A stretch of DNA of 47,822 nt from Morganella psychrotolerans (GTDB taxonomy: Bacteria; Pseudomonadota; Gammaproteobacteria; Enterobacterales; Enterobacteriaceae), in assembly GCF_001676155.1 (NCBI RefSeq), contig NZ_LZEW01000006.1:1-47822 (forward strand), given 5' to 3'. Below the pieces are notes generated by a model. That model made no database searches, was not told where the DNA came from, and saw only the letters and a program-made list of their open reading frames with translations. Below are positions 29,165-40,301 of this stretch, one piece after another. The translations under genes and the position numbers were made by a program. Each line of letters begins with the position of its first letter. The first letter of the stretch is position 1.

Positions 29165-29665
29165 GTGAAAAAGTTATTAACTGCTGCCAGCGTGGGAATG
29201 GTGTTAGCGATGTCTGCCGGTGCTGCTCAGGCTGCTGATAAAATCGCGGTTGTGAATATCGGTGAAGTTGTTCAGAAGATGCCGGGCCGTGAAGCGGCAG
29301 CTAAACAGCTGGAAAGTGAATTCAAAAGCCGTGGTACTGATCTGCAGAGCTTAGAAAAAGATCTGCAAACCCGTGCTCAGAAACTGCAGAAAGACGGCGC
29401 CACTATGAAAGACAGTGAGCGTCAGAAACTGGCTGGTGAGTTCGACACCAAACGTGCTGATTTCGCTAAAAAAGCCCAGACATTTGACCAGGATTTCCAG
29501 AAGCGTCAGATGGAAGAGCGCGGCAAAGTCATGAAACGTGTTGAAGATGCAGTGAAATCTGTTGCAGCCAAAGGCGGATATGACGTTGTTATCGATGCAA
29601 ATGCAGTAGCGTATTCTGTATCCGGTATTGATATCACTGCTGATGTTCTGAAACAGGTTAAATAA
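29165..29665 (+). CDS. skp: Periplasmic chaperone Skp (OmpH)
   Basis: Skp is a trimeric jellyfish-shaped chaperone that keeps unfolded outer-membrane proteins soluble on the way to BAM. I chose the GTG at 29165, seven bases after AAGGGG, giving 166 residues with a signal peptide ending GAAQA before ADKIAVVNIGEVVQ. The middle is a long charged coiled-coil (about 60-120) forming the tentacles. An in-frame start at 29144 would put extra residues before the signal peptide. Confidence 0.95.
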   Translation: MKKLLTAASVGMVLAMSAGAAQAADKIAVVNIGEVVQKMPGREAAAKQLESEFKSRGTDLQSLEKDLQTRAQKLQKDGATMKDSERQKLAGEFDTKRADFAKKAQTFDQDFQKRQMEERGKVMKRVEDAVKSVAAKGGYDVVIDANAVAYSVSGIDITADVLKQVK

Positions 29666-29668
29666 TTA

Positions 29669-30697
29669 ATGTCTTCCATTCGATTAGCTGACCTCGCTCA
29701 GCAGTTGAATGCAACGTTACACGGTGATGGCGATATTGCCATCACCGGTATCGCACCCATGCATTCAGCAAACAGCGGGCAAATTACTTTCCTGTCTGAT
29801 GCCCGTTACCGTGAAAAACTGACCGGTTGTCAGGCTGGCGCGGTAGTATTGCGTGAAGGTGATTTACCGTTTTGTCAGGTCGCTGCACTGGTTGTCAAAG
29901 ACCCGTACCTGGCGTATGCATACATGGCTCAGATCATGGACACCACGCCGGCTCCGGCGGTGAATATCCATCCTTCTGCGGTGATTGACCCGTCAGCATC
30001 CCTCGGGAGCAATGTCTGCGTTGGTGCAAATGCAGTGATTGAATCCGGCGTTGTGCTGGGTGATGATGTCATTATCGGTGCCGGTTCGTTTGTCGGCAAA
30101 AATACACAAATTGGTGCCAAAACCCGTATCTGGGCGAATGTCACTGTTTACCATGAGATTGTGATCGGCGAAGCCTGTCTTGTTCATTCGAATACCGTTA
30201 TTGGTGCGGACGGATTTGGCTATGCAAATGATCGCGGTCAGTGGGTTAAAATTCCTCAGCTTGGTTCCGTTATTATCGGCGACCGGGTTGAAATCGGCTC
30301 CTGTACCACGATTGACCGGGGTGCATTAGAAAATACAGTGATCGGTAATGGTGTTATCATTGATAACCAGTGCCAGATTGCGCATAACGTTATAATCGGT
30401 GATAACACGGCAGTTGCCGGTGGTGTGATTATGGCGGGGAGTCTGAAAATCGGTCGTAACTGTATGATTGGCGGGGCAAGCGTCATTAATGGTCATATGG
30501 AAATTTGCGATCGCGTCGTTGTGACAGGCATGGGAATGGTCATGCGTCCTATCACTGAGCCGGGTGTGTACTCCTCCGGTATTCCGTTACAGCCAAATAA
30601 AACCTGGCGTAAAACTGCTGCGTTGGTAATGAATATCAACGAAATCAACAAGCGCCTCAAGGCGGTTGAACGGCAGATGGATAACGACGAAAAGTAA
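29669..30697 (+). CDS. lpxD: UDP-3-O-(3-hydroxymyristoyl)glucosamine N-acyltransferase
   Basis: LpxD adds the N-linked 3-hydroxyacyl chain in the third step of lipid A synthesis. The 342-residue protein (341 in E. coli) has an N-terminal uridine-binding domain. A left-handed beta-helix of hexapeptide repeats and a C-terminal helix for acyl-carrier-protein binding follow. The catalytic histidine region is [12 protein letters not shown]. It begins 3 bp after the skp stop. Confidence 0.97.
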   Translation: MSSIRLADLAQQLNATLHGDGDIAITGIAPMHSANSGQITFLSDARYREKLTGCQAGAVVLREGDLPFCQVAALVVKDPYLAYAYMAQIMDTTPAPAVNIHPSAVIDPSASLGSNVCVGANAVIESGVVLGDDVIIGAGSFVGKNTQIGAKTRIWANVTVYHEIVIGEACLVHSNTVIGADGFGYANDRGQWVKIPQLGSVIIGDRVEIGSCTTIDRGALENTVIGNGVIIDNQCQIAHNVIIGDNTAVAGGVIMAGSLKIGRNCMIGGASVINGHMEICDRVVVTGMGMVMRPITEPGVYSSGIPLQPNKTWRKTAALVMNINEINKRLKAVERQMDNDEK

Positions 30698-30743
30698 CCG
30701 CGTATTCAGCGATTTTTGCGGCCTGCTGACCATATTACGGGTA

Positions 30744-30870
30744 TATAGCCAACGTCATTCAGGATGCAGGAAGGCGGCAAGCTCAGACCGCCGGGGAGCA
30801 TAGGTAAACTATGTGACCCGGCGGGCTGAGTGCTGCCAACGAACCTGCGGTTTGAATGAATAAGGGTATA
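30744..30870 (-). repeat. ERIC/IRU-type repeat, full length (127 bp), between lpxD and fabZ
   Basis: It begins TATAGCCAACGTCATTCAGG and ends GAATGAATAAGGGTATA, with the core GGGGAGCATAGGTAAACTAT followed by GTGACCC. It interrupts the lpxD-fabZ gap, which is short in E. coli. It ends 53 bp before the fabZ ATG. Confidence 0.87.
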
Positions 30871-30923
30871 GCAGGCCGTGTTATTCATAATAAATATGAC
30901 AAAGAGACAGGAAGAGTATTCTG

Positions 30924-31375
30924 ATGAGTGATAACCATACTCTCAATATTGATGAAATTTTAGAGCTCCTTCCGCACCGTTACCCATTTTTATTAGTGGA
31001 TCGCGTGCTGAATTTTGAAGAAGGTCGTTTTTTACGTGCGGTTAAAAACGTATCGTTTAATGAGCCGTTCTTCCAGGGGCATTTCCCGGGTAAACCGATT
31101 TTTCCGGGCGTCCTGATTCTGGAAGCTATGGCTCAGGCCACAGGTATTCTGGCATTTAAAAGCTCGGTAAATTAGAACCCGGCGAGCTTTATTATTTTGC
31201 AGCGATTGATGATTGCCGCTTCAAGCGCCCGGTACTGCCGGGAGATCAAATGATCCTTGAAGTGACTTTCCTGAAAGAACGACGCGGAGTCGCCCGTTTT
31301 ACGGGTGTCGCGAAAGTTGACGGAGAAGTTGCCTGCGAAGCCACGATGATGTGCGCACGCCGCCGTGAGGGCTGA
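30924..31375 (+). CDS. fabZ: (3R)-hydroxyacyl-ACP dehydratase FabZ, frameshifted in this sequence
   Basis: FabZ dehydrates 3-hydroxyacyl-ACP in fatty-acid elongation and competes with LpxA for 3-hydroxymyristoyl-ACP. The start and hot-dog core are normal, with catalytic His and Glu in [20 protein letters not shown]. After ILAFKS one base is missing (between 31161 and 31165). Restoring it continues [20 protein letters not shown] to [13 protein letters not shown] and the stop at 31375, giving 150 residues (151 in E. coli). FabZ is essential in E. coli, so a sequencing error is the likeliest cause. lpxA starts 3 bp downstream. Confidence 0.93.
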
Positions 31376-31378
31376 TAA

Positions 31379-32170
31379 ATGATTGATAAAACCGCCGCGA
31401 TCCATCCTTCTTCAATCATTGAAGATGGTGCTGTTATTGGTGCTAACGTTCGCATCGGTCCTTTTTGCTGTATCGGGGCAGATGTTGAAATCGGCGAAGG
31501 GACTGATATCAAATCCCACGTTGTTATCAATGGCCACACTAAAATTGGCCGCGATAACCAGATCTTCCAGTTTGCCTCCATTGGTGAAGTAAACCAGGAT
31601 CTGAAATACAACGGTGAGCCGACCCGTGTTGAGATTGGTGATCGTAACCGCATCCGTGAAAGTGTCACTATTCACCGGGGTACGGCGCAGGATACGGGTG
31701 TTACCCGCATCGGTAACGATAACCTGCTGATGATCAATGCGCACGTTGCTCACGACTGTGTTGTCGGCAACCACTGCATCATTGCCAACAACGGTACGCT
31801 GGCAGGACACGTTACGCTGGATGACTATGTCATTCTCGGCGGTTTATCAGCGGTTCATCAGTTCTGCCGTATTGGTGCCCATGCGATGATCGGCGGTTGT
31901 TCAGGTGTGGCGCAGGATGTCCCGCCGTTCCTGATTGCACAGGGAAATCATGTTACTGCGTATGGCCTGAATGCTATAGGTCTGAAACGTCGTGGTTTTA
32001 CCAAAGAAGATATCAGTGCGTTACAGAATGCCTATAAAGTACTGTACCGCAACAATCTGACGCTGGCAGAAGCCAAAGAGCAGTTGGCTGAACTGGCGAA
32101 AGAAAACGTTCACGTTAAAACCTTCGCTGATTTCCTGGATTCCGCAGAACGCGGCATCATCCGTCCGTAA
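31379..32170 (+). CDS. lpxA: UDP-N-acetylglucosamine acyltransferase LpxA
   Basis: LpxA transfers 3-hydroxymyristate from ACP to UDP-GlcNAc, the first step of lipid A synthesis. The 263-residue protein (262 in E. coli) is mostly a left-handed beta-helix of hexapeptide repeats. The catalytic histidine lies in [14 protein letters not shown]. The C-terminal helical domain follows ([18 protein letters not shown]). Confidence 0.97.
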   Translation: MIDKTAAIHPSSIIEDGAVIGANVRIGPFCCIGADVEIGEGTDIKSHVVINGHTKIGRDNQIFQFASIGEVNQDLKYNGEPTRVEIGDRNRIRESVTIHRGTAQDTGVTRIGNDNLLMINAHVAHDCVVGNHCIIANNGTLAGHVTLDDYVILGGLSAVHQFCRIGAHAMIGGCSGVAQDVPPFLIAQGNHVTAYGLNAIGLKRRGFTKEDISALQNAYKVLYRNNLTLAEAKEQLAELAKENVHVKTFADFLDSAERGIIRP

Positions 32171-32184
32171 TTTCGGGGGCTGCC

Positions 32185-33339
32185 ATGTCGGTATCACCTC
32201 GTCCGCTCACGATAGGTATAGTTGCCGGAGAAACCTCCGGTGACATTCTTGGCGCAGGTTTAATGCGCGCACTCAGAGAAAAATGTCCGGATGTCCGTTT
32301 TGTCGGCGTTGCCGGCCCGCTGATGCAGGCCGAAGGCTGCGAAACCTGGTATGAAATGGAAGAGCTGGCAGTCATGGGGATTGTGGAAGTACTGGGGCGT
32401 CTGCCACGGCTGCTTTCTGTCCGCCGTGACCTTACCCGGCGTTTCCGCGCACTGAAGCCGGATGTGTTTGTCGGCATTGATGCGCCTGATTTCAATATCA
32501 CGCTGGAAGGCCGTTTAAAATCATCAGACATTAAAACAATCCATTATGTCAGTCCGTCCGTCTGGGCGTGGCGGCAGAAACGGGTCTTTAAAATCGGCAA
32601 ATCAACCAACCTGGTGCTGGCGTTTTTGCCGTTTGAAAAAGCGTTTTATGATAAATACAACGTGCCGTGCCGCTTTATCGGTCACACCATGGCGGACTCT
32701 CTGCCACTGCAACCCGATAAAACGGCTGCCCGTGATGCGCTGGGACTCTCTCTCACCGCGCCTTGTCTGGCGATGTTGCCGGGAAGCCGTCACGCTGAAG
32801 TCTCTATGCTCAGCAGTGATTTCCTGAAAACAGCACAGCAGTTGCGTGAAACACTGCCGGATTTACAGATTGTGGTTCCGTTGGTAAATGCAAAGCGCCG
32901 CGCAGAATTTGAAGCGATAAAACAGGAGGTTGCACCTGATCTTACTGTTCATCTGCTGGATGGTCGTGCCCGCGATGCCATGATCGCATCGGATGCCGCT
33001 TTGCTTGCATCCGGAACGGCTGCGCTGGAATGCATGCTGGCAAAATGCCCGATGGTCGTGGGCTACCGTATGAAACCCTTTACTTTCTGGCTGGCGAAGC
33101 GTCTGGTGAAAACGCCCTATGTATCACTGCCGAACCTGTTAGCCGGGCGGGAAATTGTGCCGGAGCTGTTACAGGACGAGTGCCGCAGTGATCTGCTGGC
33201 TGCAGCCCTGCTGCCCTTGTTACAGGGCGGTGACGCGGTAGACGGACTCAGAGAGACATTCCTGGAATTACATCAGAAAATCCGTCTGGATGCAGACAAT
33301 CAGGCTGCACAGGCCGTATTAGATATAGCGAGTCAATAA
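32185..33339 (+). CDS. lpxB: Lipid A disaccharide synthase
   Basis: LpxB joins UDP-2,3-diacylglucosamine and lipid X into the beta-1,6-linked lipid A disaccharide on the inner membrane. The 384-residue GT19-family protein (382 in E. coli) has [28 protein letters not shown] and [13 protein letters not shown] near the middle, with LPGSRHAEV further on. Its stop overlaps the rnhB start by one base (TAATG). Confidence 0.96.
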   Translation: MSVSPRPLTIGIVAGETSGDILGAGLMRALREKCPDVRFVGVAGPLMQAEGCETWYEMEELAVMGIVEVLGRLPRLLSVRRDLTRRFRALKPDVFVGIDAPDFNITLEGRLKSSDIKTIHYVSPSVWAWRQKRVFKIGKSTNLVLAFLPFEKAFYDKYNVPCRFIGHTMADSLPLQPDKTAARDALGLSLTAPCLAMLPGSRHAEVSMLSSDFLKTAQQLRETLPDLQIVVPLVNAKRRAEFEAIKQEVAPDLTVHLLDGRARDAMIASDAALLASGTAALECMLAKCPMVVGYRMKPFTFWLAKRLVKTPYVSLPNLLAGREIVPELLQDECRSDLLAAALLPLLQGGDAVDGLRETFLELHQKIRLDADNQAAQAVLDIASQ

Positions 33340-33935
33340 TGGATTTTATTTATCCGAAAGCCACATTCATTGCCGGTGTGGATGAAGTCGGACGCGGGCC
33401 GTTAGTCGGCGCCGTGGTTACCGCTGCCGTGATCCTCGATCCGGCAAATCCGATTGACGGATTAATGGATTCTAAAAAGCTCAGTGAAAAAAAACGTGAG
33501 CGTTTGTTTATTGAGATTCAGGAAAAAGCACTGTACTGGAGCCTGGGTCGCGCAGAAGCGGCAGAAATTGATCAGATCAATATTTTGCAGGCGACATTTG
33601 TTGCCATGCAGCGCGCAGTTGCCGGGTTGGCTATCCACCCGGGATTTGTGCTGGTCGATGGCAATAAAGCTCCGGACTTTGGTGTCCCGGCACTGGCAGT
33701 GATTAAAGGTGACGGATTAGTTCCGGAAATCAGTGCTGCATCAATACTGGCAAAAGTGACGCGTGACCGCGAAATGGCAGAGCTGGACAAACTGTATCCG
33801 CAGTATGGTTTTGCAAAACACAAGGGATACCCGACCGCACTGCACTTTGCCATGCTGGAAAAATATGGCGCGACAGAGCATCACCGCACCAGTTTTGCGC
33901 CGGTTCGCCGTGTGCTGACCGGGGTAAGTAAGTGA
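33339..33935 (+). CDS. rnhB: Ribonuclease HII
   Basis: RNase HII cuts RNA in RNA-DNA hybrids and removes single ribonucleotides from DNA. The 198-residue protein has the catalytic [13 protein letters not shown] (Asp16 and Glu17). VDGNK and [18 protein letters not shown] with HKGYPT follow. A run of eight A at about 33487-33494 is in frame here (SEKKRE), so not every long run in the window is disrupted. It is coupled to lpxB. Confidence 0.96.
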   Translation: MDFIYPKATFIAGVDEVGRGPLVGAVVTAAVILDPANPIDGLMDSKKLSEKKRERLFIEIQEKALYWSLGRAEAAEIDQINILQATFVAMQRAVAGLAIHPGFVLVDGNKAPDFGVPALAVIKGDGLVPEISAASILAKVTRDREMAELDKLYPQYGFAKHKGYPTALHFAMLEKYGATEHHRTSFAPVRRVLTGVSK

Positions 33936-33945
33936 GGATTGTGTA

Positions 33946-36900
33946 ATGGCGGATCCGCGTTTTGTTCACCTGAATATCCACAGTGATTATTCCATGATTG
34001 ACGGACTGGCAAAAACCGGTGCGTTGGTCAAAAAAGTCGCGTCCATGAATATGCCGGCGTTGGCTATCACTGACTTCACCAACCTGTGCGGGCTGGTGAA
34101 ATTCTATGGCAGCGCCCATGGTGCGGGCGTCAAACCGATTGTCGGGGCTGATTTCCTGATGGAAAGTGAGCTGCTCGGTGATGAACTTGCGTCATTAACT
34201 ATTCTTGCCCGTAATAATATCGGCTATCAGAATCTGACATTACTTATCTCTGAAGCGTATCAGAAAGGGTATGGCGCACAGGGGCCGACTATTCTGCGTG
34301 AATTGCTGGTCAATCACAAAGAGGGATTGCTCATTCTCTCCGGTGGTCGTATGGGCGATGTGGGTAAATTCCTGCTGCGCGGCAATAATGTGCTGGCAGA
34401 GCAGGCATTGGAATTCTGGCAGACACATTTCCCTGACAGTTATTATCTGGAACTTATCCGCACAGGACGTCCGGATGAAGAGAGTTATCTGCACGCTGCC
34501 GTTGAACTTGCGACAGCAAAATCGCTGCCGGTCGTGGCGACAAACGATGTCCGCTTCATTAAGAGTGACGATTTTGATGCTCATGAGATCCGCGTGGCTA
34601 TCCATGACGGCTTTACATTAGTCGATCCGAAACGCCCGAAAAACTACAGCCCTCAGCAATACCTGCGCAGTGAAGAAGAGATGTGCGAGTTATTCGCAGA
34701 CATCCCGGAAGCCCTGCAAAACAGCGTTGAGATTGCTAAGCGTTGTAACGTCACCATCCGTCTCGGCGAGTATTTCCTGCCGCAATTCCCGACCGGGGAT
34801 ATGAGCACGGAAGATTTCCTGGTCAAATGCTCACTGGAAGGTCTGGAAGAGCGTCTGGCGTCCTTGTTCCCTGATCCGGATGAACGCGTAAAGCGGCGTC
34901 CGGAGTATGACGAGCGTCTGGAAATTGAACTGAAAGTTATTAACCAGATGGGGTTCCCCGGTTACTTCCTGATCGTGATGGAGTTTATCCAGTGGTCAAA
35001 AGATAATGATGTTCCGGTCGGTCCCGGTCGTGGTTCCGGTGCCGGTTCGCTGGTGGCGTACGCCCTGAAAATTACCGATCTGGATCCGCTGGAGTTTGAT
35101 CTTCTGTTTGAGCGGTTCCTGAACCCGGAACGTGTTTCCATGCCTGACTTTGACGTCGACTTCTGTATGGAAAAACGCGACATGGTTATTGATCATGTCG
35201 CCGACATGTACGGGCGGGATGCGGTTTCGCAGATTATTACCTTTGGTACGATGGCGGCAAAAGCGGTTATCCGTGATGTCGGCCGTGTGCTGGGTCATCC
35301 GTACGGCTTTGTTGATCGCATTTCAAAACTGGTACCGCCGGATCCGGGTATGACACTGGAAAAAGCGTTTGCCGCAGAACCTCAGCTTGGTGAAGTGTAT
35401 GAAGCCGATGAGGAAGTCAGATCGCTGATTGATATGGCGCGGATACTTGAAGGTGTCACGCGTAACGCCGGTAAACACGCCGGTGGTGTGGTTATTGCTC
35501 CGACAAAAATTACCGATTTCGCCCCGCTTTATTGTGATGCGGAAGGGGGAAACCCGGTTACGCAGTTTGATAAAAATGATGTGGAATACGCCGGTCTGGT
35601 GAAGTTTGACTTCCTCGGGCTGCGGACTCTGACTATTATCGACTGGGCGCTGGGAATGATTAACCCGCGCAACCTGAAGAACGGTAAGCCGCTGATTGAT
35701 ATTACGACGATCCCGCTGCATGACCAGAAAAGTTTTGACATGCTGCAACGTTCGGAGACAACGGCTGTTTTCCAGCTTGAATCCCGCGGGATGAAAGATC
35801 TGATCAAACGCCTGCGTCCGGACAGCTTTGAAGATATGATAGCCCTGGTGGCATTGTTCCGCCCGGGGCCGCTGCAATCGGGCATGGTAGATAACTTTAT
35901 CGACCGCAAACACGGACGGGAAGCGATTTCGTATCCGGACGTGGAATGGCAGCATGAATCTCTGCAACCCGTGCTTGAACCAACCTACGGCATCATCCTC
36001 TATCAGGAGCAGGTGATGCAGATTGCGCAGGTGCTGGCGGGCTATACTCTGGGCGGCGCGGATATGCTGCGCCGTGCAATGGGTAAGAAAAAGCCGGAAG
36101 AGATGGCGAAGCAGCGCTCGGTATTCCGGGACGGCGCGATAAAAAATGGCGTTGATGCTGAGCTGTCGATGAAAATCTTTGACCTGGTGGAAAAATTCGC
36201 CGGGTACGGATTTAACAAATCTCACTCCGCTGCCTATGCACTGGTGTCTTACCAGACTCTGTGGCTCAAGGCGCACTATCCGGCGGAATTTATGGCAGCG
36301 GTAATGACTGCTGATATGGATAACACGGAAAAAGTCGTCGGGCTGGTGGATGAATGCTGGCGGATGGGACTGAAAGTATTACCGCCGGATATCAACAGCG
36401 GACTGTATCACTTCCATGTGAATGATGAAGGTGAGATAGTTTATGGTATCGGGGCGATTAAAGGTGTTGGTGAAGGGCCTATAGAAGCCATTCTGGAAGC
36501 CCGCGAAGAGGGACACTTCAAAGATATCTTTGATTTATGCGCCCGCACGGAAACCAAAAAACTGAACCGGCGCATGATGGAAAAACTCATTATGTCCGGG
36601 GCATTTGACCGGCTGGGACCGCATCGCGCAGCACTGATGTCAGCGCTGGAAGATGCGCTGAAAGCGGCGGATCAGCATGCCAAAGCGGAAGCGATTGGTC
36701 AGGCGGACATGTTCGGGGTATTAGCCGAAGCGCCGGAGCAGGTGGAACGCTCTTATGCCAATGTCCCGAAATGGCAGGAAGAAATCATTCTGGAAGGTGA
36801 GCGGGAAACGCTGGGTCTTTATCTGACCGGGCATCCGATAAACCGCTACCTTAAAGAGATTGAACGCTATACTAATGGTCTGCGGCTGAAAGATGTGAAT

Positions 36901-37425
36901 CCGACACCGCGCGGACAAATGACAACAGTCGTCGGGCTGGTGCTGGCGTCAAAAGTGATCACCACGAAACGGGGTAACCGGATCGGCGTGTGTACACTGG
37001 ATGATCGTTCCGGCCGGCTGGATATTATGTTATTTTCTGATGCACTGGAACGCTACCAGCACCTGCTTGAACAAGATCGCATTCTGATTGCCTCCGGACA
37101 GGTCAGCTTTGATGATTTCAGCGGCGGGCTTAAAATGGTGGTCAGGGAACTGCTGGATATCAGCGAAGCGCGCGAAAAATATGCGCGGGGGCTTGCTATC
37201 TCGCTCACGGACGGGCAAATTGACGAACAACTGCTGCACCGGTTGCGCGGTGCGCTTGAACCGCACCGTTCCGGGACAATACCGGTTCATCTTTATTATC
37301 AGAAGGAAGATGCCAGAGCGCGGATGCGATTCGGCGCAACATGGCGGGTAACACCAACCGATACCCTTCTGACTGATCTGCGAACTCTGCTGGGTAATGA
37401 GCAGGTAGAATTAGAATTTGACTAA
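33946..37425 (+). CDS. dnaE: DNA polymerase III alpha subunit
   Basis: DnaE is the polymerase of the replicative holoenzyme. The 1159-residue protein (1160 in E. coli) starts with a PHP domain ([19 protein letters not shown]). The palm domain carries catalytic Asp401 and Asp403 ([13 protein letters not shown]) and [14 protein letters not shown]. The finger and beta-binding regions follow, then an OB-fold (about 990-1070) and the C-terminal tau-binding part. It lies 10 bp after rnhB and 12 bp before accA. Confidence 0.98.
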   Translation: MADPRFVHLNIHSDYSMIDGLAKTGALVKKVASMNMPALAITDFTNLCGLVKFYGSAHGAGVKPIVGADFLMESELLGDELASLTILARNNIGYQNLTLLISEAYQKGYGAQGPTILRELLVNHKEGLLILSGGRMGDVGKFLLRGNNVLAEQALEFWQTHFPDSYYLELIRTGRPDEESYLHAAVELATAKSLPVVATNDVRFIKSDDFDAHEIRVAIHDGFTLVDPKRPKNYSPQQYLRSEEEMCELFADIPEALQNSVEIAKRCNVTIRLGEYFLPQFPTGDMSTEDFLVKCSLEGLEERLASLFPDPDERVKRRPEYDERLEIELKVINQMGFPGYFLIVMEFIQWSKDNDVPVGPGRGSGAGSLVAYALKITDLDPLEFDLLFERFLNPERVSMPDFDVDFCMEKRDMVIDHVADMYGRDAVSQIITFGTMAAKAVIRDVGRVLGHPYGFVDRISKLVPPDPGMTLEKAFAAEPQLGEVYEADEEVRSLIDMARILEGVTRNAGKHAGGVVIAPTKITDFAPLYCDAEGGNPVTQFDKNDVEYAGLVKFDFLGLRTLTIIDWALGMINPRNLKNGKPLIDITTIPLHDQKSFDMLQRSETTAVFQLESRGMKDLIKRLRPDSFEDMIALVALFRPGPLQSGMVDNFIDRKHGREAISYPDVEWQHESLQPVLEPTYGIILYQEQVMQIAQVLAGYTLGGADMLRRAMGKKKPEEMAKQRSVFRDGAIKNGVDAELSMKIFDLVEKFAGYGFNKSHSAAYALVSYQTLWLKAHYPAEFMAAVMTADMDNTEKVVGLVDECWRMGLKVLPPDINSGLYHFHVNDEGEIVYGIGAIKGVGEGPIEAILEAREEGHFKDIFDLCARTETKKLNRRMMEKLIMSGAFDRLGPHRAALMSALEDALKAADQHAKAEAIGQADMFGVLAEAPEQVERSYANVPKWQEEIILEGERETLGLYLTGHPINRYLKEIERYTNGLRLKDVNPTPRGQMTTVVGLVLASKVITTKRGNRIGVCTLDDRSGRLDIMLFSDALERYQHLLEQDRILIASGQVSFDDFSGGLKMVVRELLDISEAREKYARGLAISLTDGQIDEQLLHRLRGALEPHRSGTIPVHLYYQKEDARARMRFGATWRVTPTDTLLTDLRTLLGNEQVELEFD

Positions 37426-37437
37426 AATAGGAACATT

Positions 37438-38397
37438 ATGAGTCTTAATTTTCTGGATTTTGAACAGCCGATTGCCGAGTTAGAGGCGAAAATTGATTCG
37501 CTGACCGCGGTTAGCCGCCAGGATGAATCACTCGATATTAACCTGGATGAAGAAGTTGAACGCTTACGGGCTAAGAGTCTGGAACTGACGCGTAAAATTT
37601 TTGCAGACTTGGGCGCATGGCAGATTGCACAACTGGCACGCCATCCGCGTCGTCCGTATACCCTGGATTATGTCAGACTAATCTTTACCGATTTTCAGGA
37701 GTTAGCAGGCGATCGCGCGTATGCGGATGATAAAGCCATTGTCGGCGGAATCGCCCGTCTTGAAGGTCGTCCGGTCATGATTATCGGGCACCAGAAAGGA
37801 CGCGAAACCAAAGAAAAAATCCGCCGCAACTTTGGTATGCCGGCACCGGAAGGCTACCGCAAAGCACTGCGTCTGATGGAATTGGCTGAGCGCTTTAAGC
37901 TGCCGATTATCACCTTTATTGATACACCGGGCGCATATCCTGGTGTGGGTGCGGAAGAGCGTGGTCAGTCAGAAGCGATTGCCCGTAACCTGCGTGAAAT
38001 GTCCCGCCTGAAAGTCCCGACTATCTGTACTGTTGTGGGCGAGGGTGGCTCTGGTGGTGCGCTGGCGATTGCGGTTGGTGATAAAGTAAACATGCTGCAA
38101 TACAGCACCTATTCTGTTATTTCGCCGGAAGGCTGTGCTTCTATTTTGTGGAAAAGTGCCGATAAAGCACCGATTGCCGCAGAAGCAATGGGCATTACCG
38201 CACCGCGTCTGAAAGAGCTGAAACTGATCGACAGCGTGATCCCTGAGCCGCTGGGCGGCGCGCACCGGAACTATGATGCGGTAGCCGCGTCACTGAAAGC
38301 GCAGATCCTGGCGGATTTAGCTGATCTTGATAAACTGGACAGTGAATCTCTGGCAAATCGTCGCTATGAGCGCCTGATGAGCTACGGTTACTGCTGA
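37438..38397 (+). CDS. accA: Acetyl-CoA carboxylase carboxyltransferase subunit alpha
   Basis: AccA and AccD form the carboxyltransferase that makes malonyl-CoA, the first committed step of fatty-acid synthesis. The 319-residue protein equals E. coli AccA. Conserved motifs are [39 protein letters not shown] and [15 protein letters not shown]. tilS follows directly; the E. coli intervening genes (including ldcC) are absent. Confidence 0.98.
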   Translation: MSLNFLDFEQPIAELEAKIDSLTAVSRQDESLDINLDEEVERLRAKSLELTRKIFADLGAWQIAQLARHPRRPYTLDYVRLIFTDFQELAGDRAYADDKAIVGGIARLEGRPVMIIGHQKGRETKEKIRRNFGMPAPEGYRKALRLMELAERFKLPIITFIDTPGAYPGVGAEERGQSEAIARNLREMSRLKVPTICTVVGEGGSGGALAIAVGDKVNMLQYSTYSVISPEGCASILWKSADKAPIAAEAMGITAPRLKELKLIDSVIPEPLGGAHRNYDAVAASLKAQILADLADLDKLDSESLANRRYERLMSYGYC

Positions 38398-38406
38398 TAA
38401 TTTGTT

Positions 38407-39790
38407 GTGAATACAGCCTTTGACGATCAGCTTTTTGCCACGTTCCGCCGTGTGTTCAGCACACAGCGGGCATTGCTGGCGGGTCTGAGCGGCGGGCTGG
38501 ATTCGACTGTCCTGCTGCATGCTCTGCGCCGGTGGCAGATAACGGAGCGGCCGGATCTCCGGCTGCGAGCGGTGTATATTCACCACGGATTAAATCCGCT
38601 GGCGGATAGCTGGGCTGCGCATTGCCGTGCATTTTGTGAGGAACGTTCTGTTCCTTTTCTTATGTGTCCGGTACAGGTTGATCCCAGTCAGAAAGGAATT
38701 GAAGCGGCAGCCCGTGAGGCGCGTTATCAGGCCTTCCGCGATATAATTACCCCGGATGAAGCGCTGGTCACCGCACAGCATCTTGATGACCAGAGCGAGA
38801 CTTTTTTTTCTGGCATTAAAGCGCGGCAGCGGTCCTGCCGGTCTTTCTGCAATGGCAGAAAATATGAACTTCGGCGGGCATTCACTTATCCGCCCGTTAC
38901 TCTCTTTCAGTCGTGTACAGCTTGAGCATTATGCTGAAATCAATCACCTGACCTGGGTTGAGGATGACAGCAACGGCGATGTTCGCTATGACCGCAATTT
39001 TCTCCGCCATTCTGTTCTGCCGCATCTCAATACCCGCTGGCCACACTTTGCTCATGCCGTTTCCCGCAGTGCCTCACTTTGTGCGGAGCAGGAAGCGCTG
39101 CTTGATGAACTGCTCTTACCTGAACTGGCTCAGCTGACAGACAGTAACCACGGATTATCTGTCAGTCCGCTGCCGGCAATGTCTGCGGTAAAACGAAATG
39201 CAATATTACGCCGCTGGCTGGATCAATGTGGGGCTCTGATGCCGTCACAGCATCAGCTCGCGCTTATCTGGCAGGAAGTGGCACTGGCAAAACCGGATGC
39301 GGAACCGCGGTACGTTGTGAAGCCCCGGACTATTTGCCGCTATCAGGGGAAACTGTTTGCTGTTGATAAAACGACAGGGTTATCAGGGAATTGCCTGCAA
39401 TGGAATATGGCGTCTGTGTTGACATTACCGGATGATACCGGATATTTATGCGTAACAGAGACGCCTGATCCTGCGGATCTGTTTTCAGTCGTGCGTCCGC
39501 CAAAAGCAGATGAACAGGTTACTGTTCGTTTCGGCTTGCAGGGAAATCATCATATTTCGGGGCGTGATCGCAGACGATCAGCGAAAAAACTGTGGCAAGA
39601 GCTGCAAATTGCCCCCTGGTTGCGCGATCGCACACCGCTGCTCTGGTATAACGACACATTGATTGCAGCACCCGGAATATTTGTGACGCGGGAAGGGGAA
39701 GCGAATGAGGAAAAATTATATGTCGTGCGGACAAAAGACAACCCCGCTGGCGGGGTTGTGGATAGATTCAGGACGGTGAGTGATCAATAA
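38407..39790 (+). CDS. tilS: tRNA(Ile)-lysidine synthase, frameshifted in this sequence
   Basis: TilS adds lysine to C34 of tRNA-Ile(CAU), changing its decoding from AUG to AUA; it is essential in most bacteria. It starts with GTG at 38407. The PP-loop ATPase motif is SGGLDST (about 28-34). After AQHLDDQSETFF a run of eight T (38802-38809) shifts the frame. Seven T continue into LALKRGSGPAGLSAMAENM and run to 39790, giving about 460 residues with substrate-binding and C-terminal domains. Error in the run is the likeliest cause. Its end overlaps the convergent rof gene by 23 bp. Confidence 0.93.
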
Positions 39791-40034
39791 CCACTGTTCC
39801 CAGGTCGGGATGATTGTAACTGATAATCGCGTCCAGACGAAGCTCGCGCAATTCGTTGTCAATACTGACAACGAGGTACTCCACTTTTTTTCTGAGTACC
39901 AGATCGGTTGCTTTTCCTGTCAGAACATCCCCTCCCTGTAAGGTCACTTCCAGTACCATATGGTTCTGGCAGGCCAGTTCGAGGTTATCATAATCATCGC
40001 AATTAATTGGTTGATACTCATTTTCTGTAGACAT
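39768..40034 (-). CDS. rof: Rho-binding antiterminator Rof
   Basis: Rof (YaeO) binds the RNA-binding face of Rho and inhibits Rho-dependent termination. The 88-residue Sm-like-fold protein has the highly conserved YQPINCDDYDNLELACQNH and RKKVEYLVV with ELRLD. Length is close to E. coli Rof (84). It converges on tilS with a 23-bp overlap. yaeP and yaeQ, its neighbours in E. coli, are not found; nlpE is next instead. Confidence 0.93.
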   Translation of the reverse strand: MSTENEYQPINCDDYDNLELACQNHMVLEVTLQGGDVLTGKATDLVLRKKVEYLVVSIDNELRELRLDAIISYNHPDLGTVVIDHSPS

Positions 40035-40107
40035 ATTCCCTCACCATACTTCTGATCGCGGTATCATCCGCTGATGGTTATTCAAATAGCCTCATCGCTT
40101 CCGGCAG

Positions 40108-40116
40108 ATTATATCA
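40108..40116 (-). promoter_or_regulatory. Extended -10 promoter candidate for rof
   Basis: On the minus strand TGATATAAT gives a perfect -10 (TATAAT, 40108-40113) with the TG extension. It lies about 75 bp before the rof ATG in an AT-rich stretch. No good -35 is present, as is usual for extended -10 promoters. Confidence 0.45.
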
Positions 40117-40301
40117 TAGTTAGCATATTGGCTATTAATGATTATATTTTATTATGAGCAAACGTATTGTTTATCACTGTTTTCTTTCAAATCGCTGATA
40201 AGCTGAAAAAGAAATGCGTAATAGTCTGAAAAATCGGGAATATACAAAAACTGACAATCAATTTGTTAACATTAACTCACTTGATGTTCAGGAGGATAAA
40301 T

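Noticed and set aside
35323-36276. 317-codon open frame on the minus strand inside dnaE
   Set aside because: It lies fully antisense to a 1159-residue conserved polymerase, has no recognisable domain and no ribosome-binding site; it is a shadow of dnaE codon bias.
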